A stretch of DNA of 64,000 bases from Kingdonia uniflora. Taxonomy: Eukaryota > Streptophyta > Magnoliopsida > Ranunculales > Circaeasteraceae. Below are positions 1-12,295 of this stretch, piece by piece; the stretch's first letter is position 1; the number at the start of each line of letters is the position of its first letter. The notes under the pieces were generated by a model. It was not told the DNA's origin. It did not search any database and was given only the letters and a program-made list of their open reading frames with translations. The stretch is taken from positions 186,001 through 250,000 of the forward strand of contig JACGCM010001245.1 of the NCBI GenBank assembly GCA_014058105.1, in the 5' to 3' direction. Position numbers and translations under genes: made by a program.

Positions 1-1192
1 TATGTTTTGATAAAGGGTCCAATACTTTCTTAACAGATAGGACTGACTCGACACTTCCTGGTGGAAGGTCTGACGTTTTCTTCGGTGTAGTAGCATCATC
101 AACCATCCCTTCGTCAGCAACCTCTGAAGGAAAGACTATTTTACTATATCTACCTGTTCGGCCTAACTCAACATTAGCTACTCTTAATCTAAAATTATAT
201 TATGATTGGATGAAGTGGTCTCTTTCTACTAAAAATGCCTCAACCGATTGTGACATTACAATGTCATGCTTCACCAGATCACTATACTTTTTTGTGATCT
301 CGACAGCCGTTGTAGGATCTTCAGATCTCTTATCCATCTCTAGCTTAAGCTCAGCTTCGAGCTCCTTCATACGAGCAGATTAAGCTTCAAACTTTGCCCC
401 AAACTCCTGGCTCCTCTTTTCCAGACATATTTTTTCTCACTTTAGTAGCATCGAGAGCTGCCAGTACAAACATACACAAAGAAAAATTCAGTACAACAGG
501 TTTTACTCCGAATACAAAGAAACTTTTTGATTTTCAACACATACCATGAAAGTATGTTCATGATACTCATCGTTGAGCTGCTCTAGAATAATCCCAACTA
601 TTAGACAGTATTTCAGCTCCAACACTTTTCATCTTAGATGTGGCATGAGGATTAATTCGGGAACTACCCTCTTCATCAAGCCTTTTTCTTTTCATCGAGC
701 TCTTCTCAACCTCAGCAAGAGCAACTATACTCTCCTCCACACCTGCAAAAATAGTCTTGACAACCTCTTGTCCCGTGGCCGCCACCTCAGTAACAGAGGT
801 ACTCTACCGACTTGACTTCTCGGACCTCCGAGTATTCTATTTGGTGGTCTGAGGTACAAGAGGTGGAAGACTAAGAACATAATCCGCAGTCAGGTGAGCT
901 TTCCCTTCTGCCATAGCTTGTTTCTCTTAAGCTTGTTAAACTTTGGGTACTGCAGAATCTACCCTTTTATCCATACGGATACCGAACTTACCAAGTACCT
1001 GCTTTAGCTCATCCTGATCTCGAGCAACGCAGTTGAATAGACTCGCCTTATCAGGCATAGATGAAGGCTTGGGTTTTACCAAAACAAGGAACACAACATT
1101 AAGTAGCAGATCGAAGACAAGTTATTAATTATTTGAAGATTTCTCAACATTACTTACTCGGATTATAATATATATGGTTTAGTTCGGGCGCT
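1..1192 (-). pseudogene. aORF3 of element A, distal part (exons 2-3, coiled coil)
   Basis: Read on the minus strand, this continues the frame broken at 9262 by the Tat element. From about 1160 it gives a splice-donor-like CCGA|GTAAGTAATG, an intron ending near 1065 (CCCAAG), then residues homologous to exon 2 of copies B and C (pattern K-A-S-L-F, D-E-L-K-Q-V-L, K-R-V-D-S). A block rich in Lys and Glu follows at 567-840. A second intron has its donor ATG|GTATGTG near 545 and its acceptor CTGGCAG near 455. The remainder is heptad-like (A-R-M-K-E-L-E-A-E-L-K-L-E-M-D-K). Stops and frameshifts interrupt it and it runs off the window at base 1. Function is unknown; a long coiled coil is all that can be seen. 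Confidence 0.62.
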
Positions 1193-1197
1193 GGTTC

Positions 1198-1895
1198 TGT
1201 AGTAGCCTACTCACAGCCTTCTAACACTAGTCGAACACTCAAAGGCTACACCGAAGCCTACATGATGAATCGAAGCCTAGTAATTCAATAATCAAGCCCA
1301 CAAAACCTTTGGAGACTATTTGAACACTCGAAGGAAATGTCGAATCATAAATACTTTGACCATGTGCGCACATGGTCGAAGGGGAACATGTCAGGCAGCC
1401 AGTTCACCAGACAGAATAGTGGAGTACGCCGCTCGACAATTGCAGTGCCAGATACATCAACTATAGTGTAAGAACCAATAGCTTCAATGTCAAACTCCAC
1501 AAATTACAGCATCAGAACCGACTCTGGGTACAAGTCAGTTGTCCCCGAAGGATTTAAATGTAACTTGACCTCCCATGGTGACTCAGCCCATCCTATGTTC
1601 TATAAATTGGAGGGAGGGGGAACTATGAAGGGGTTAGAAAATCTCTCCCGATAGACCTTACGAGTTTACCTTTGAATACCCTGTAATCACCATGTGCTAG
1701 ATACTTCGAGTACTCGATATTTATAACAATATTCTTAAAAATCCTCATGAGAGATCGTGGAGTGACCCATTCTAGGCCTCCACGTAAGTATATTGTCAGT
1801 AGATTAGTATTAATTATATTCTTAAATCCTCTGGTAGAGGATAAAATTCATATTGTAAGAGTCAACTTCTTCTTTCGAGAAATTATGCCCCTACA
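1198..1895 (+). repeat. 5' LTR of the Tat element
   Basis: Starts TGTAGTAGCC and ends CCCCTACA. It matches 8574-9261 throughout, for example the block CATGTGCGCACATGGTCGAAG near 1360 and 8740. The stretch near 1600 (TCTATAAATTGGAGG; TCTATAAATATGAGG in the other LTR) is a good TATA box, so the R region should begin about 30 bp later. Confidence 0.93.
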
Positions 1896-1911
1896 TTTGG
1901 CGCTATCTGTG
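1896..1911 (+). other. Primer binding site of the Tat element
   Basis: TTTGGCGCTATCTGTG follows the LTR directly. TGGCGCYRTCTGTGG-type sites are usual next to the LTR in this group; the PBS of element B (56687-56703) is of the same type. The priming tRNA is not assigned here. Confidence 0.75.
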
Positions 1912-1974
1912 ATATCCCACCCTACCAGTCTCCCCTTGCCTTTTCTCTTTTACTAATCCTACCAGCCACCTCCA

Positions 1975-3690
1975 ATGGCCCCCACCCTCCGCTCTACTTC
2001 CACCAATGCTGGCAACTCCGCCGACAGAGTGGCCACCCAGCTCGTCCTTCTTACCCAGCAATTCGCTAAAGCCAAGGAACGACATCGAAACCAATTATAC
2101 CAGGAGCGCAAAGAGCACCGACAAGAGGTCGAAGCCGAACGGTAACGCCGTTTGGATGACGCAGATATACAATATCGTACCCTCGACGATCTGCGTAATA
2201 CAGTACACGAGTTGCAATACTGGCAGCCTCAAGACGCCCCTCCACCATCTTGAGCACCCACCTTGTCGCGTGTTTCTGCCCGCGTCCGGCTAGGGCCCCA
2301 ACCGTATCTTGACGTACCCCCGGTACATCTTGGAGATGAGGGTACTCCACCTACCACCCTACCTCCTGGTTCTATACCTTGGCATACGTCTCAGGGAGCA
2401 CAGTGCTAAGCATATGCCGAACATTCGGCCTCATAACCTTCGACCACAAAGATCCCCCCCTTATCCTGCCTCTTTTACATAGTAAGACCTCGACCAAAAT
2501 TTTTATCCTGCCATTCACATCAGTGCGAGCCCCACACCAAACTCTTGGAGTTGGTTAAACAACCTCCTCTCCCCTAAACTCTTCGCTATCGAGGTGGTTT
2601 TAAATTTCCATGCCCCAAAGATCAGCAAATACCATAATACGGACCCTTAATCCCACATCCTCGAATTCTAGAATGCCTTAAGCCTATAATCTACGGCCGA
2701 CCACCTGTTGTGCCGGTTATTTCCTATCAGCCTCACCGACAGCTTTCTCAGATGGTATCATAGCCTCCCCAATGGCTCGATCTGAAGCTTCAAGCAATTA
2801 TCCAGTCTATTCATTGCTCAATTTGCCTTCAACAAGGACCGCAAGGTCTGCGTCGATACCCTCTTTAACTTCCACAAATCCCCCAATAAAGCCCTCGAAG
2901 CCTTCACCAAACGGTTTCTTGACGAGTTGCGCAAGATTGAAAACCTCGACTGTGCGAATACTGTACTCGCTTAATCTAACGTCCTGCCAGATAAAGCCGC
3001 ATCAAGGAGTACATCGTGTTCCACAAACCTCGAACCCTCTAGGAGATGTTATCCAAAGTTAATGGATACATCAACCTCGATCGCCTCCATGAGTCCAATT
3101 ACCAGGGGCAACCTTCAACCACCAATCAGAACAAACCTCGACAGGGGAAACCTTCTATACCTATGATCGCTCCCGTCTAACAGGAGATTGAGAGCCACAA
3201 ACGCCCCCACACTGGCGACACTACCACCGAGGCCTATAAAAAGCGACCAAAGTCGGTCCTCTCTAAGCTTACTGCTCCTATCAGTACCCATCTACCACAG
3301 ATTTAGGCGAACCCCATATGGCGTACCCCTTACCTTATCGAGGTCAAACAAGGCGAACCTATTGCCAGAACCATAAGTGCAACTGCCATCACACCAACAA
3401 ATGCTTCACTCTACAATACTTTCTTGAAATAATTCTTAAGGCGGGTCGTCTACATCAATATGCCGTGGACCTCCCTAATTAACTTGACGGGTCGTACCTC
3501 AAACCTCAACCCACCCCCGCTGTCGACCCAGCTGAGGTACACATTTACCAACTTTATCTCATTGAGGTCAACAATATCGACAGTGGCCGCTCTAAAAGTA
3601 AGTACAAGCGTGTCGAAGAATGTTGCAAACTCACCTACCAGGAGAAGCTACCCACCCTTATGCCAGAATCGAGCCAATAACCTCGACCCG
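1975..3690 (+). pseudogene. gag: gag of the Tat element
   Basis: The frame opens at ATG 1975 with MAPTLRSTS and a charged helical stretch, interrupted by a stop near 2142. A Retrotrans_gag-like core is spread over frames at about 2690-3060 (W-Y-H-S-L-P followed by F-N-K-D and a K-R-F-L-D-E-L-R segment). A short Cys/His motif Y-C-Q-N-H-K..H-T-N-K-C, typical of the gag C-terminus in this lineage, sits at about 3360-3400. Gag would form the particle and package RNA. Several stops and at least three frame changes make it non-functional. The stretch 2290-2690 has no assignable domain. Confidence 0.75.
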
Positions 3691-3749
3691 AGGGTATCTT
3701 ATTTACCGACTGTGACATATCGCATGCTCGTTTCCCCCATTCTGATCCT

Positions 3750-5780
3750 TTAGTCATTATGATTAAGGTCGACCACCTCGTTCTCCATACCATGCTCATC
3801 AACATGGGAAACGCAACTAATGTACTATTCCTTCAGATTGTCCAAGTCATGTAAAAAATAGACCTCATCACCCCAGCTAATGTCGAACTTAATGGCTTCA
3901 ACGGCGCTACTAAAGTCATTGTGGGTTGCATTAGCCTCCCTGTCACCACAGGGCCAGTTATACTCCAAACCAGCTTTCTTGTCGCTGACAAGAAATCCGA
4001 ATACCTCAGCATCCTTGGCAGCGACTGGCTCCATGAAATGCGAGCCATACCTTCGAGTTACCACTAGACCCTTCGTTTTACTACCCCCTATGGTACGTGG
4101 AGCTTGAAAGGCTCCCAACGCCTTACCCGCTCATGTGAGCATCCAGAGATCGATCAGACCAGAAAAATTGTTAAACAACCATAACAATCAATGCCTCTCT
4201 TCACCCCCATACCCTCGACACCAGCTACCACACCCATCGATCCCAATGTTTATATCGAACTCGACAGTTCTGGTCGAGGGACATTCATTGGTATTTTTCC
4301 AGATGAGGTCGAAAGCCTCGAACTCGCCAACTTCCTTCGAGCAAATAAAGATGTCTTCGCCTGGACTTTCCATGAGATGCCCGACGTTGACCCCATTTTG
4401 GCTTGTCATCGCCTCAAACTCTTCCCTTACTTTATAACAGTAAAGTAGAAGAAGCGTACGTTGGCCCCATAACATCACGAAGCTTGCAACCTCGAAGTCG
4501 AAAAACTCCTAGCCGCAGGGTTTATCAGGGAAGTCAAGTATGCTGACTGGATATCCAATATTATTGCAGTCCCAAAGAAGAACGACAAGATCCGAATCTG
4601 TGTCGACTTTGCAAACCTCAAGAAACACAAATTGAAGGACAACTTCCTCCTTCCGATCATTTCAGTGCTCCTGGATGCCACTGTCGAACATGAACGACTA
4701 TCAATGATGGACGCGACTACGGGTTACAATCAGGTACCTCTCTACCCCGAGGATCAACTTAAAACTTCTTTTATCACTGAACAAGGCCTTTATTCCTTTA
4801 ACGTAATGCCCTTCGGTCTCAAAAATGTGGATGCCACTTACCAACAACTTGTTACAACCATGTTCAAACCTTTGCTTGGCAAGTCAGTCGAAGTTTACAT
4901 CGATGACATGTTATGCAAAATCCTTCAAAAACACACCCACATTCAAGACCTAACCGGAGTTTTCTTGATACTTCGAACATATAATATGAAACTTAACCTA
5001 GAAAAATGCCAGTTCGGTGTTTCGTCTGGCAAATTCTTAGGCCACCTCATCAGTAAAAGAGGTATCGAGATGGACCCTACTCAAATCCAAGCCCTCATCG
5101 ATATGCCTTCTCCCCGAACCAAAAAATATGTCTAAAAGGTAGCTGGCAAGACAGCAGCCCTCAACCACTTTATTTTGAAATCCTCAGACTGGTGTGCTTG
5201 GCTTTTCTCCCTCTTACGCGACCAAGGTACCCACAAGGCCATAAAGAAAAACAACCCTGATATCAATTGGAGACCCGACTGTGAACAAGCCTTCCTCGAA
5301 CTTAAAACCTACTTTGGTCGACCTCCCATCATCAACACCCCCATAGAAGGTGGGACGCTTTCTTTTTACCTCACTTTTACCGATACTTCTATCAGTTCAG
5401 TCCTCATTCGACTCAAATCCAGCATCGAGAAACCTGTATACTTTATCAGTAACACTATGACATCTGCAGAGACTCGATACACAAAACTTAAGCACTTGTT
5501 CCTCACCCTCATCTACACTTCTTAAAAACTCAAACCATATTTTCAAGCACACCCTATCCGTGTTATCACAAGTTACCCCCTTTGAGAAGTACTCAGCAAG
5601 AACGAAAAATCTATACGAGTACAGCAGTGGTCTATTTATCTTGGTGAATGACATCATCTTTGAGAAGCAGATATCCCACAAAGACCAAGTAGTTGCCGAT
5701 TTCCTAGCTGACTTTCCGGTCGAAGATATTGATTGGGAGGAACACAAAGATGACCTACCCAAAGACCAACCCAAATAGAA
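3750..5780 (+). pseudogene. pol: Protease, reverse transcriptase and Ty3-type RNase H of the Tat element
   Basis: The protease is at about 3770-4060. Its active-site loop reads L-I-N-M-G-N, where the family has D-T/S-G, so the catalytic Asp is lost. The RT spans about 4480-5135, with the conserved blocks K-K-N-D-K-I-R-I-C-V-D, M-D-A-T-T-G-Y-N-Q-V, M-P-F-G-L-K-N and the catalytic Y-I-D-D at about 4896, which is intact. A stop at 5133 follows the RT. The RNase H/connection region continues to about 5780, with the R-P-P-I-I-N-T-P and S-A-E-T-R-Y-T-K-L-K-H-L motifs, and has a stop at 5523 and a frame change at 5560. Stops in every segment make it a pseudogene. Confidence 0.9.
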
Positions 5781-5802
5781 CGACCCTTGAAACCTTAACA
5801 CA

Positions 5803-6292
5803 GGTTGGTGCCTCTTTACAAATGGATCCACTGGACCTAGTGGTTCTGGGATCGGTGTTCTCCTAGTTACCCCTACCAATGATCGAATTGAAAAAAACTG
5901 TAAAGTTAAACTTCGAATGCTCCAACAACGAGGCTGAGTATGAAGCCTTGATTCATGGACTCGACCTCGCACTCGAACTTGGTGTCCCTAAACTTGCAAT
6001 ATTTACTGACTCCCAATTTGTGCAAATACAATACACCGGTAAAAATCAGGCCAACGGTCGCATGGCTGAGTATGCTGCTCTCGTCCACCAGTGCATGGAC
6101 CGTTTTCCTGAAAAATATTCTATTACTAATTACCCTCGAGGCAAAAACAGACATGCTGATGCCCTCGCCTCTATAGTTGCCATGCTAGGCCAGTCCGAAT
6201 CTCGAACACTGCATATCGAAGTACTTGAACGCCCAAGTATCGACAAGATGGAAGTCAATGCCATCAATAATGGGGTTAGAATCTCGATCTAG
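5803..6292 (+). pseudogene. Archaeal-type RNase H (aRH) of the Tat element
   Basis: A second RNase H follows the first, the hallmark of Tat-lineage elements. The first motif reads L-F-T-N-G-S where D-G-S is usual, so the first catalytic Asp has become Asn. The rest are present: N-N-E-A-E-Y-E-A-L, F-T-D-S-Q and H-A-D-A-L-A. The frame is open from 5879 to 6292 and then ends in TAG. The domain would help remove RNA from the RNA/DNA hybrid during reverse transcription. Confidence 0.85.
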
Positions 6293-6294
6293 AC

Positions 6295-7568
6295 AACTGG
6301 CAAACACCATTTCTTGTTTACTTCAACAGTTATACCATCCCAGAGGACCCCAAAGCCAAGCGTTCGTTACTAGAAAACTGCCGCAGATACACTATCCTCA
6401 AAGGCGAGTTACTTCGCAAAGCCCCAAACGACATCCACCTCCGGTGCATTTCTCTAGACGAAGCCACTAAAATTTTTGTCGAATTTCAGGAAGGCACCTG
6501 CGGTACTTACATTGCTGGTCGATCTATGGCCCTTCAAACTATATCCCAAGGTTTATTCTAGCCTAATATGAAGAAGCAAGCTAAAGAGTACGCCAAATAC
6601 TGTGATAAATGACAACGCCACGCCCACGATATCTATAGCCCTTCGCAAGACCTCCATTACAGTCAAGTCTCTTGGTCATTCAAATGATGGGCCGTCGATC
6701 TCGTGAGTCCCTTTCCCAAAGCCTCGGGTAGTCGAGAAAATATTCTTGTGGTAACAGATTACTTTACCAAATGGGTCGAAGCCGTGACTTTATGTTGAAC
6801 CAGAGAGGAAGAAGTGATCAAGATTCTATGAGAAAATATTATTACACGCTTCGGCTACCCTCATATGATCCGATATGATAATGGCCCACAGTTTGTTGGG
6901 AACAAAGTCTACAATTTCCTCAAAAAGTATAACATCATCCTCTCCTCTTCAACACCTTACTACCCCCAGGGGAATGGTCAGGTCGAAGCAATCAACAAAA
7001 CTATAATCGACGGCCTTAAAAAGCAGGTCGATGAGAAGAAAGAACGATGGGTCCAGAAACTATAACATGTACTCTGGGCATATCGAACTACACCACGAAA
7101 GGCGATAGAATGCACACCGCTCCTTCTAGCCTATGATACCGAAGCGGTTCTACCTACTCAATTTGAAGTGCTAACACGTGATCCTAACCTTCCAGACAAA
7201 GATAATGAGTTTAAACTCGGATGCAATATGCTATGGATCGACGAGACTAGAGACTGAGCCATCGCAAACCTCGGCCGTTTCCATATCTCTCTTTAGATGT
7301 CATACAACAAAAAAGTTTAACCACACAGTTTCAATATTGGAGATTTGGTACTTCGGCGAGTCACACCCTTTTCGAGACCTGGCAGTGTCGGCAAGCTAGC
7401 CGAATCCTTGGAAGGACCTTATGTCGTGTATGACAAAATTGAAAAAGATTCCTATTATCTGATGACAGAAGCAGAAGAGCCTCTACCCAATCTGTAGAAC
7501 ACCATGCAGTTAGTATCATACAACAAGCCACGACCTCCACCTTGTTCAGCTGATATAAATTTAGTATA
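6295..7568 (+). pseudogene. Integrase of the Tat element
   Basis: The N-terminal zinc site (6480-6625) is damaged: both His positions read Gln and Tyr (E-F-Q-E-G-T-C-G-T-Y) and the second Cys pair is cut by a stop. The DDE core keeps its acidic residues at W-A-V-D-L-V near 6690, R-Y-D-N-G-P-Q-F near 6870 and G-Q-V-E-A near 6980. A stop lies at 7063. The C-terminal part (F-N-I-G-D-L-V-L-R-R, E-G-P-Y-V-V) runs frameshifted to about 7568. The domain would insert the cDNA and make the 5-bp duplication seen at the ends. Confidence 0.88.
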
Positions 7569-8573
7569 ATCAATGAACATATTTTTCCTCTAAACTTCGT
7601 ATCCTATCTTCTAGTGAATTTCTTGGCCTAACCTAAGTATCACGTCAACCCTTTCGACCAGACTGATACTTGGGGGTGACCTCAAAGTTTTTCAAGTCTC
7701 TAAATTCGAGCAAACTCGAGGGGCATGAATGGTCGACAGACCAGACCCTCGGGAATGCATTGGAGGCGACCACGTTATGCTTTGTTTAGGCTCTGGCCTT
7801 CGAAGTCTAGTTAATTTTTTAGCCTTACTAGTACTTGGGGGTGACCTCAAAGCTCCTCAAGGTTCTAGTTCAAACCCTGTTACAAACATTTTATACCTTC
7901 AATATACAAAAATACAAGTATACATGAATATAAATAATTCAACTGCAGGCAACTCAAGTCCAATACATTCAAACAATTCAAGTCAAACACAGACGGTGAA
8001 TTTCTTCTTGTACAGCTCTAGCTCGTCCTCCAGCAACTGGTCCTCCTTTTTCACTATACGCTCGGCCAAGCTCTGTAGAAAGTAGTACTGGTTGCCGACC
8101 GATTGGAATGACCACTATAAGACACCCCCTACTAGTAAGAATACGGCTGCCCATTGATCAGCTCTTTGGGATCTAGCTTGACCAGGTCTGGTATGTCCCA
8201 GTCCAGCTCCTTGTCGCCAAAAAAATTACCTTCAGCTCCGCAGTCTTTCATCCTATGCGACGGTCCCGTTCAGCAATTCTGCTCTGGTGTCGGGTGTTCG
8301 GTGTGGTCTCCATGCTGCGTGTTACTCATCAAGGAAAAAGAAGAAGCAGAAGAAGATTGTGGTAATTTACCTCCTGCTAACCCCTATTTTATACCACTAT
8401 TAAGGGTATTTATTATCCCGTAATCACCAAGCAAACTCAATTACCCACATTAATTACCCCCCCTCGGAACTACCACATTCACTAGTCAACCCCTCAACTT
8501 CTAACGTCTGACTACTTTTCTCAGCAAACGCCCTCTACACCAATTCCCGAGGCCCCTGCCAAGATGGGGCGAA
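7569..8573 (+). other. 3' spacer and PPT of the Tat element
   Basis: No protein is recognisable. The string TACTTGGGGGTGACCTCAAAG occurs twice, near 7667 and 7831, about 164 bp apart, inside a longer imperfect direct repeat. The purine-rich AAGATGGGGCGAATA at about 8560-8573 abuts the 3' LTR and is the likely polypurine tract. The G-rich repeats resemble PPTs but are too far from the LTR to serve as the main one. Confidence 0.55.
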
Positions 8574-9261
8574 TATAGTAATCTACTCGCAACCTTCTAA
8601 TATTGGTCAAATACTCGAAGGCTGCATCGAATCCTACCTACTGACTCAAAGCCTAGTGAGTCAATAATCAAGCCCATGAAACTTTTTGAGACTATTCGAA
8701 CACTCGAAGGAAGCGTCGAACCAAAAATACTTTGACCATGTGCGCACATGGTCGAAGGGGAACATGTCAGGCAGCCAGCTCACCAAACAGAAGAGTGGAG
8801 CACGCCATTCGACAACTGTGGTGCCAGATCCAACAACTATAGTGTCAAAACCAACAGCTACAATGTCAAACTCCACAACATAACTGACTCCAGGTACAAG
8901 TTAGTTGTCCCCGGAGGACACAAATATAACTTGACCTCCCATGGTAACTCAGCCCATCCTATGTTCTATAAATATGAGGGAGGAAGAACTATGAAGGGGT
9001 TTGAAAATCTCTCCCGGCAGACCTCATAAGTTTACCTTCGAATACCCTGTAGTCACCCTGTGCTCGATACTTCGACTACTCGATATTTATAATAGTACTC
9101 TTAAAAATACTTATTAGAGGTTGTAGAGTGACCCATTCAAGGCCTCCACGCAAGTATATTGTCAGTAGATTAGTATTGATTATATGCTTAAATCCCCTGG
9201 TAGAGGATAACATTTATAGTGTAATAGTCAACTTCCTCTCTCGAGAAGTTAGGCCCATACA
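8574..9261 (+). repeat. 3' LTR of the Tat element
   Basis: Matches 1198-1895. The first bases read TATAGTAATC where the 5' copy reads TGTAGTAGCC, so the terminal TG has mutated here. The end is CCATACA, followed by GGTTC (9262-9266), the mate of 1193-1197. Confidence 0.92.
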
Positions 9262-9975
9262 GGTTCATCTGGAACCTGCATACAATTACCCTTTTACCCA
9301 CACAAGGTGGTCGTTCCAAGGTCTATCCGCAGATTCAAAATCAAAGAATTTCGTCCTAGTTGAATCTCTATACAGGTAACTACTACTTTGACCTTCGACA
9401 TATTTCCATTTATAAAACTTCATCACATCTTTAGTTTCAAACTGCTTCGCAGTCCCTTTCTTCCTCCATTTTCATTCAGTACCTCACATACCCTAATCAT
9501 TTCATAAACATTCCTATTTAACTGGGCAGGGCAACACTGTAACATATTCATAACCCCTTTATAAAAGTAGGTCAGATAAATTCTAAGGCCATATGCGACC
9601 TGATTCAAGAAACGCAAAAACCTATAATTCGGGCCTGATAGCCCGATGCCATTATAATATGAGAGATTAACCTTCTCACTAATCCCTCTATCCTTCTTCC
9701 ACTTCTCTAACCATGGGACTTGGTAGTATACCGCCTTCACCCCTTTACCAGGGATATAGGCCCTAAACCAGAGACCTTGGTCCCCACATAACTCCTCCAT
9801 TCTCCCTGCAATTTCTTTTTATATTTCAAGTATTCTTTTCCTACATCCACTCCTTCAGGGTAAATGACAAAAACTTTCTCTTTCTCTTTTCTATCCTCCT
9901 TCCCTATTACTGTCACAATATTACTAAGCCCCCAACCTCTACAATCGTCTCTACACTATTTACAGTTTCTTCCAT
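9262..9975 (-). pseudogene. aORF3 of element A, first exon
   Basis: The minus-strand frame starts at ATG 9975 (MEETVNSVET) and shows, over several frames, the N-terminal domain shared with copies B and C: F-V-I-Y-P-E-G-V-D-V (B: L-V-T-Y-P-L-N-I-D-V), C-P-A-Q-L-N-R-N-V-Y-E-M-I (B: C-P-V-Q-L-N-G-N-M-W-E-V-I) and T-K-F-F-D-F-E-S-A-D-R-P-W-N-D (B: P-R-F-F-D-L-N-S-A-G-R-P-W-N-D). The exon is cut at 9262 by the Tat element and resumes below 1197. Its family is not one whose function I can name; related proteins occur as hypothetical or transposon proteins in plants. Confidence 0.7.
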
Positions 9976-11121
9976 GGCACTACAATCGTTGTTCCTCCCC
10001 AAAGACGATGTTTCACCCAAACTCGAAGATACTAAAAATTTACAAGTGGGAATGCTAGGTTTCGAACGCATACTGGACCTATAGATATAAAATATATTTT
10101 ATCATTATCTCTATACTACATACAGTAACCATAACCTCACCTTCTACCCAGTCAACACATCTACCTTACAATTTCCAAAAACAAAAAGCAACAATCAATC
10201 ATTTCAATTTTCTCTCTCCTTCTTCAAGCAAGCATTTTCTCTCTCTACAGGCTATCCATATACAAAAGTTCTCCAATTCCAAAACTTTCTCATATTTATT
10301 CAAAAAACCCAAAACCCCTACAATATCAGATACACATATCAAACAGGTTACTACACATATCAAATAAATATCATCCAGATTACTAAACAAATCAAACGGA
10401 CAGAGCTTTATATTACCAACCTATACTTAAAGAACAACAATCTTTTGCTTTGCCCAGATGTCTTACCAAGATTGAGCGCTCCCGTCATTTCCCCAATAGT
10501 TTTCTATCACCTGATGAAGATTTCCTTCTCAAATCACACTCAGAGCTCAAATGTTTCCTCTCCTTGGAAATAATATTTACACCACTTTTTTCTCTCTCTA
10601 AAACTGTAGATAAATTGTGAGGGAGAGGGAGGCACATTTTATTACTCTTCCTCGATTTGTAAAACGATGGCTCCTTTTGACACGTGTCAGTCACCCCTAC
10701 TGTCTCTACAAGTACATCTTTTCAGTTATAAGTATCATTATGACTTTTGTGAAAATGTCTATCCTCATCACGTCTGTCCTTATTGTCTGCTATTAAACAA
10801 TTCTGCATCTCTTCCTTAAACACAGTACAAATGACCAATCATCTTACTTTTATACCCTACAAAGATCATACAACTTTCCTAAAGTAGATTAATATTCAAA
10901 TTTCAATGATATCTATACAGTTGGTAAAATCGTACAGTTGTCTTCCATAATTTCCGTACACAAAGAGTAAGACAAAATACTTTATTCTTATTCAAACAGA
11001 TCGAGACATCACATTACTTTATTATCTTAAAATTCCTCACCTTACATTTATTTGGATTACAACATAGAATACTACAAATAGAATACTTTGTACGAACTCT
11101 CATACTTTGAGCTTACCAAGC
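9976..11121. other. Spacer between aORF2 and aORF3 in element A
   Basis: No convincing gene. On the minus strand at 10485-10694 there is an ACACGTGTCA motif near 10685, followed by an AGAGAGAGAAAA tract and TGTAAATATT. This parallels the leader of aORF3 in B (21130-21240) and C (60560-60670), where an ACGT core, a GAGAGAGAAA tract and a TATA-like box occur in the same order. It may be the decayed promoter and leader of aORF3. Confidence 0.4.
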
Positions 11122-11471
11122 TCACCATTTACATCTAAAGCAACTTTGATGGTATGCCTCCCCACATAGAAATATCTCTCCATTTGCTGCCCTTGCATCC
11201 TCTTCAACAATCTTGTCACACGCGAGCTGTCAAACAGTCAGTTCCTACACCGTGGCACTCAGCAACGACCTCCAAAACACATTGTACCAGAAAAATAATC
11301 ATACTCTACACGCTTACCTTTATCATCTAATCTGACCAGATTTAATGGCCATTCCGGAAGTACAGGATCATAAGGCAATCGACAAAAATATTACTTACGA
11401 AGTTCAGCAACCTTGATATTAAAGTGACCATACGTTGCCTGCTGAGTACGCTGAGAATGAGTCCTCACCAT
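11122..11471 (-). pseudogene. aORF2 of element A
   Basis: Starts M-V-R-T-H-S-Q-R at 11471 and ends in a short Cys/His segment, C-G-E-A-Y-H-Q-S-C-F-R-C-K-W, just before TGA at 11122. The copies in B and C have the same start (M-V-W/Q-T-R-S) and the same end (C-G-x-x-G-H-Q-G-C-Y/F-R-C-N-Y-M). The middle (R-L-P-Y-D-P-V-L-P, then a helical E-E-D-A-R region) needs frame changes. The terminal motif looks like half of a LIM-type zinc finger, but one half alone is weak evidence. Function is unknown. Confidence 0.6.
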
Positions 11472-12295
11472 GCTTAATCACACTACTTGCAGATCAAAAT
11501 TATCCCTACAGACGATGCAAATCATAGCAGCAAGGAATCACTACTTATTGCCACGAGGAAGATCTCCGCAAATCTAGATCACCCCACAGATTTTGCTGAA
11601 AGAAATATTTTTGAAAACATTTTCGGGATAGTAGAATATCAACATCAAATGCAAAATATTGCAACAAGTCATTCTTTCCATCGTATGAAATATCTAAGAT
11701 TTTAAACGAGCAAATATAAAGATGGCAACTTACAAGATCAAGCAAATTCAGCAGTAACACCTACATATCAATATCAACCCTTTCTCACAGTTTGAAACAC
11801 TCTGTTATTGAGTTTGAGTACAAAGATCGCAGAAAACAATATATAATTGCTTCCACTATGTCACGTTTTCGAACTCCTCTAAATTTTCAAAACTCACCTA
11901 TCACTACCATTTTCCATCATGCATACATAACTCTTTATAGCTCGTTTTACCCCATCATACCCCATGATAACTAATTCCTATTGACAGACTCCTACTTTAC
12001 ACCAAAAAATTACACAAACAAGTTCGATACAAAAATACAAAATACCAGAACATCGACATTTCATTAGTTCAAAGATTTCTCTTATAGAATAATTTACAGA
12101 TAACAAAATGATCCCAATAATTATAACAGATTACTTCACAAAGTTACAATTTGAATTACTTTCCAGGAGCCCACATAGAAGATGCTAAAAAACTGAAGCA
12201 ACTTCCAAACCCTGATCCCATGTTACAAGATTCAAAAAACTGTTAGAACTAGAAATCACAGATGAAAGATCTTCTTCATAGCCAAAATCTATGGT
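11472..12295. other. AT-rich spacer between aORF1 and aORF2 in element A
   Basis: I see no supported gene, RNA or repeat. The small open frames here share nothing with the other copies. It corresponds to 19675-20320 in B and 58988-59800 in C, which are also AT-rich and empty. Confidence 0.5.

Larger units (their letters stand above)
1198..9261 (+). mobile_element. Tat-lineage Ty3/gypsy retrotransposon, complete but decayed
   Basis: LTRs at 1198-1895 and 8574-9261 are flanked by the same 5-bp duplication GGTTC (1193-1197 and 9262-9266), which fixes both ends. The order is LTR, PBS, gag, protease, reverse transcriptase, RNase H, a second archaeal-type RNase H, integrase, a 1-kb 3' spacer, PPT, LTR. 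The dual RNase H is diagnostic of the Tat lineage. Every domain carries stops or frameshifts, and the two LTRs differ at many positions, so this is an old insertion. It lies in aORF3 of element A. Unlike A, B and C it shows no recognisable antisense ORFs in its 3' spacer. Confidence 0.93.

Noticed and set aside
3825..4118. Minus-strand 97-codon frame as a separate gene
   Set aside because: It is the shadow of the protease region of the Tat element, which reads as a known domain on plus.
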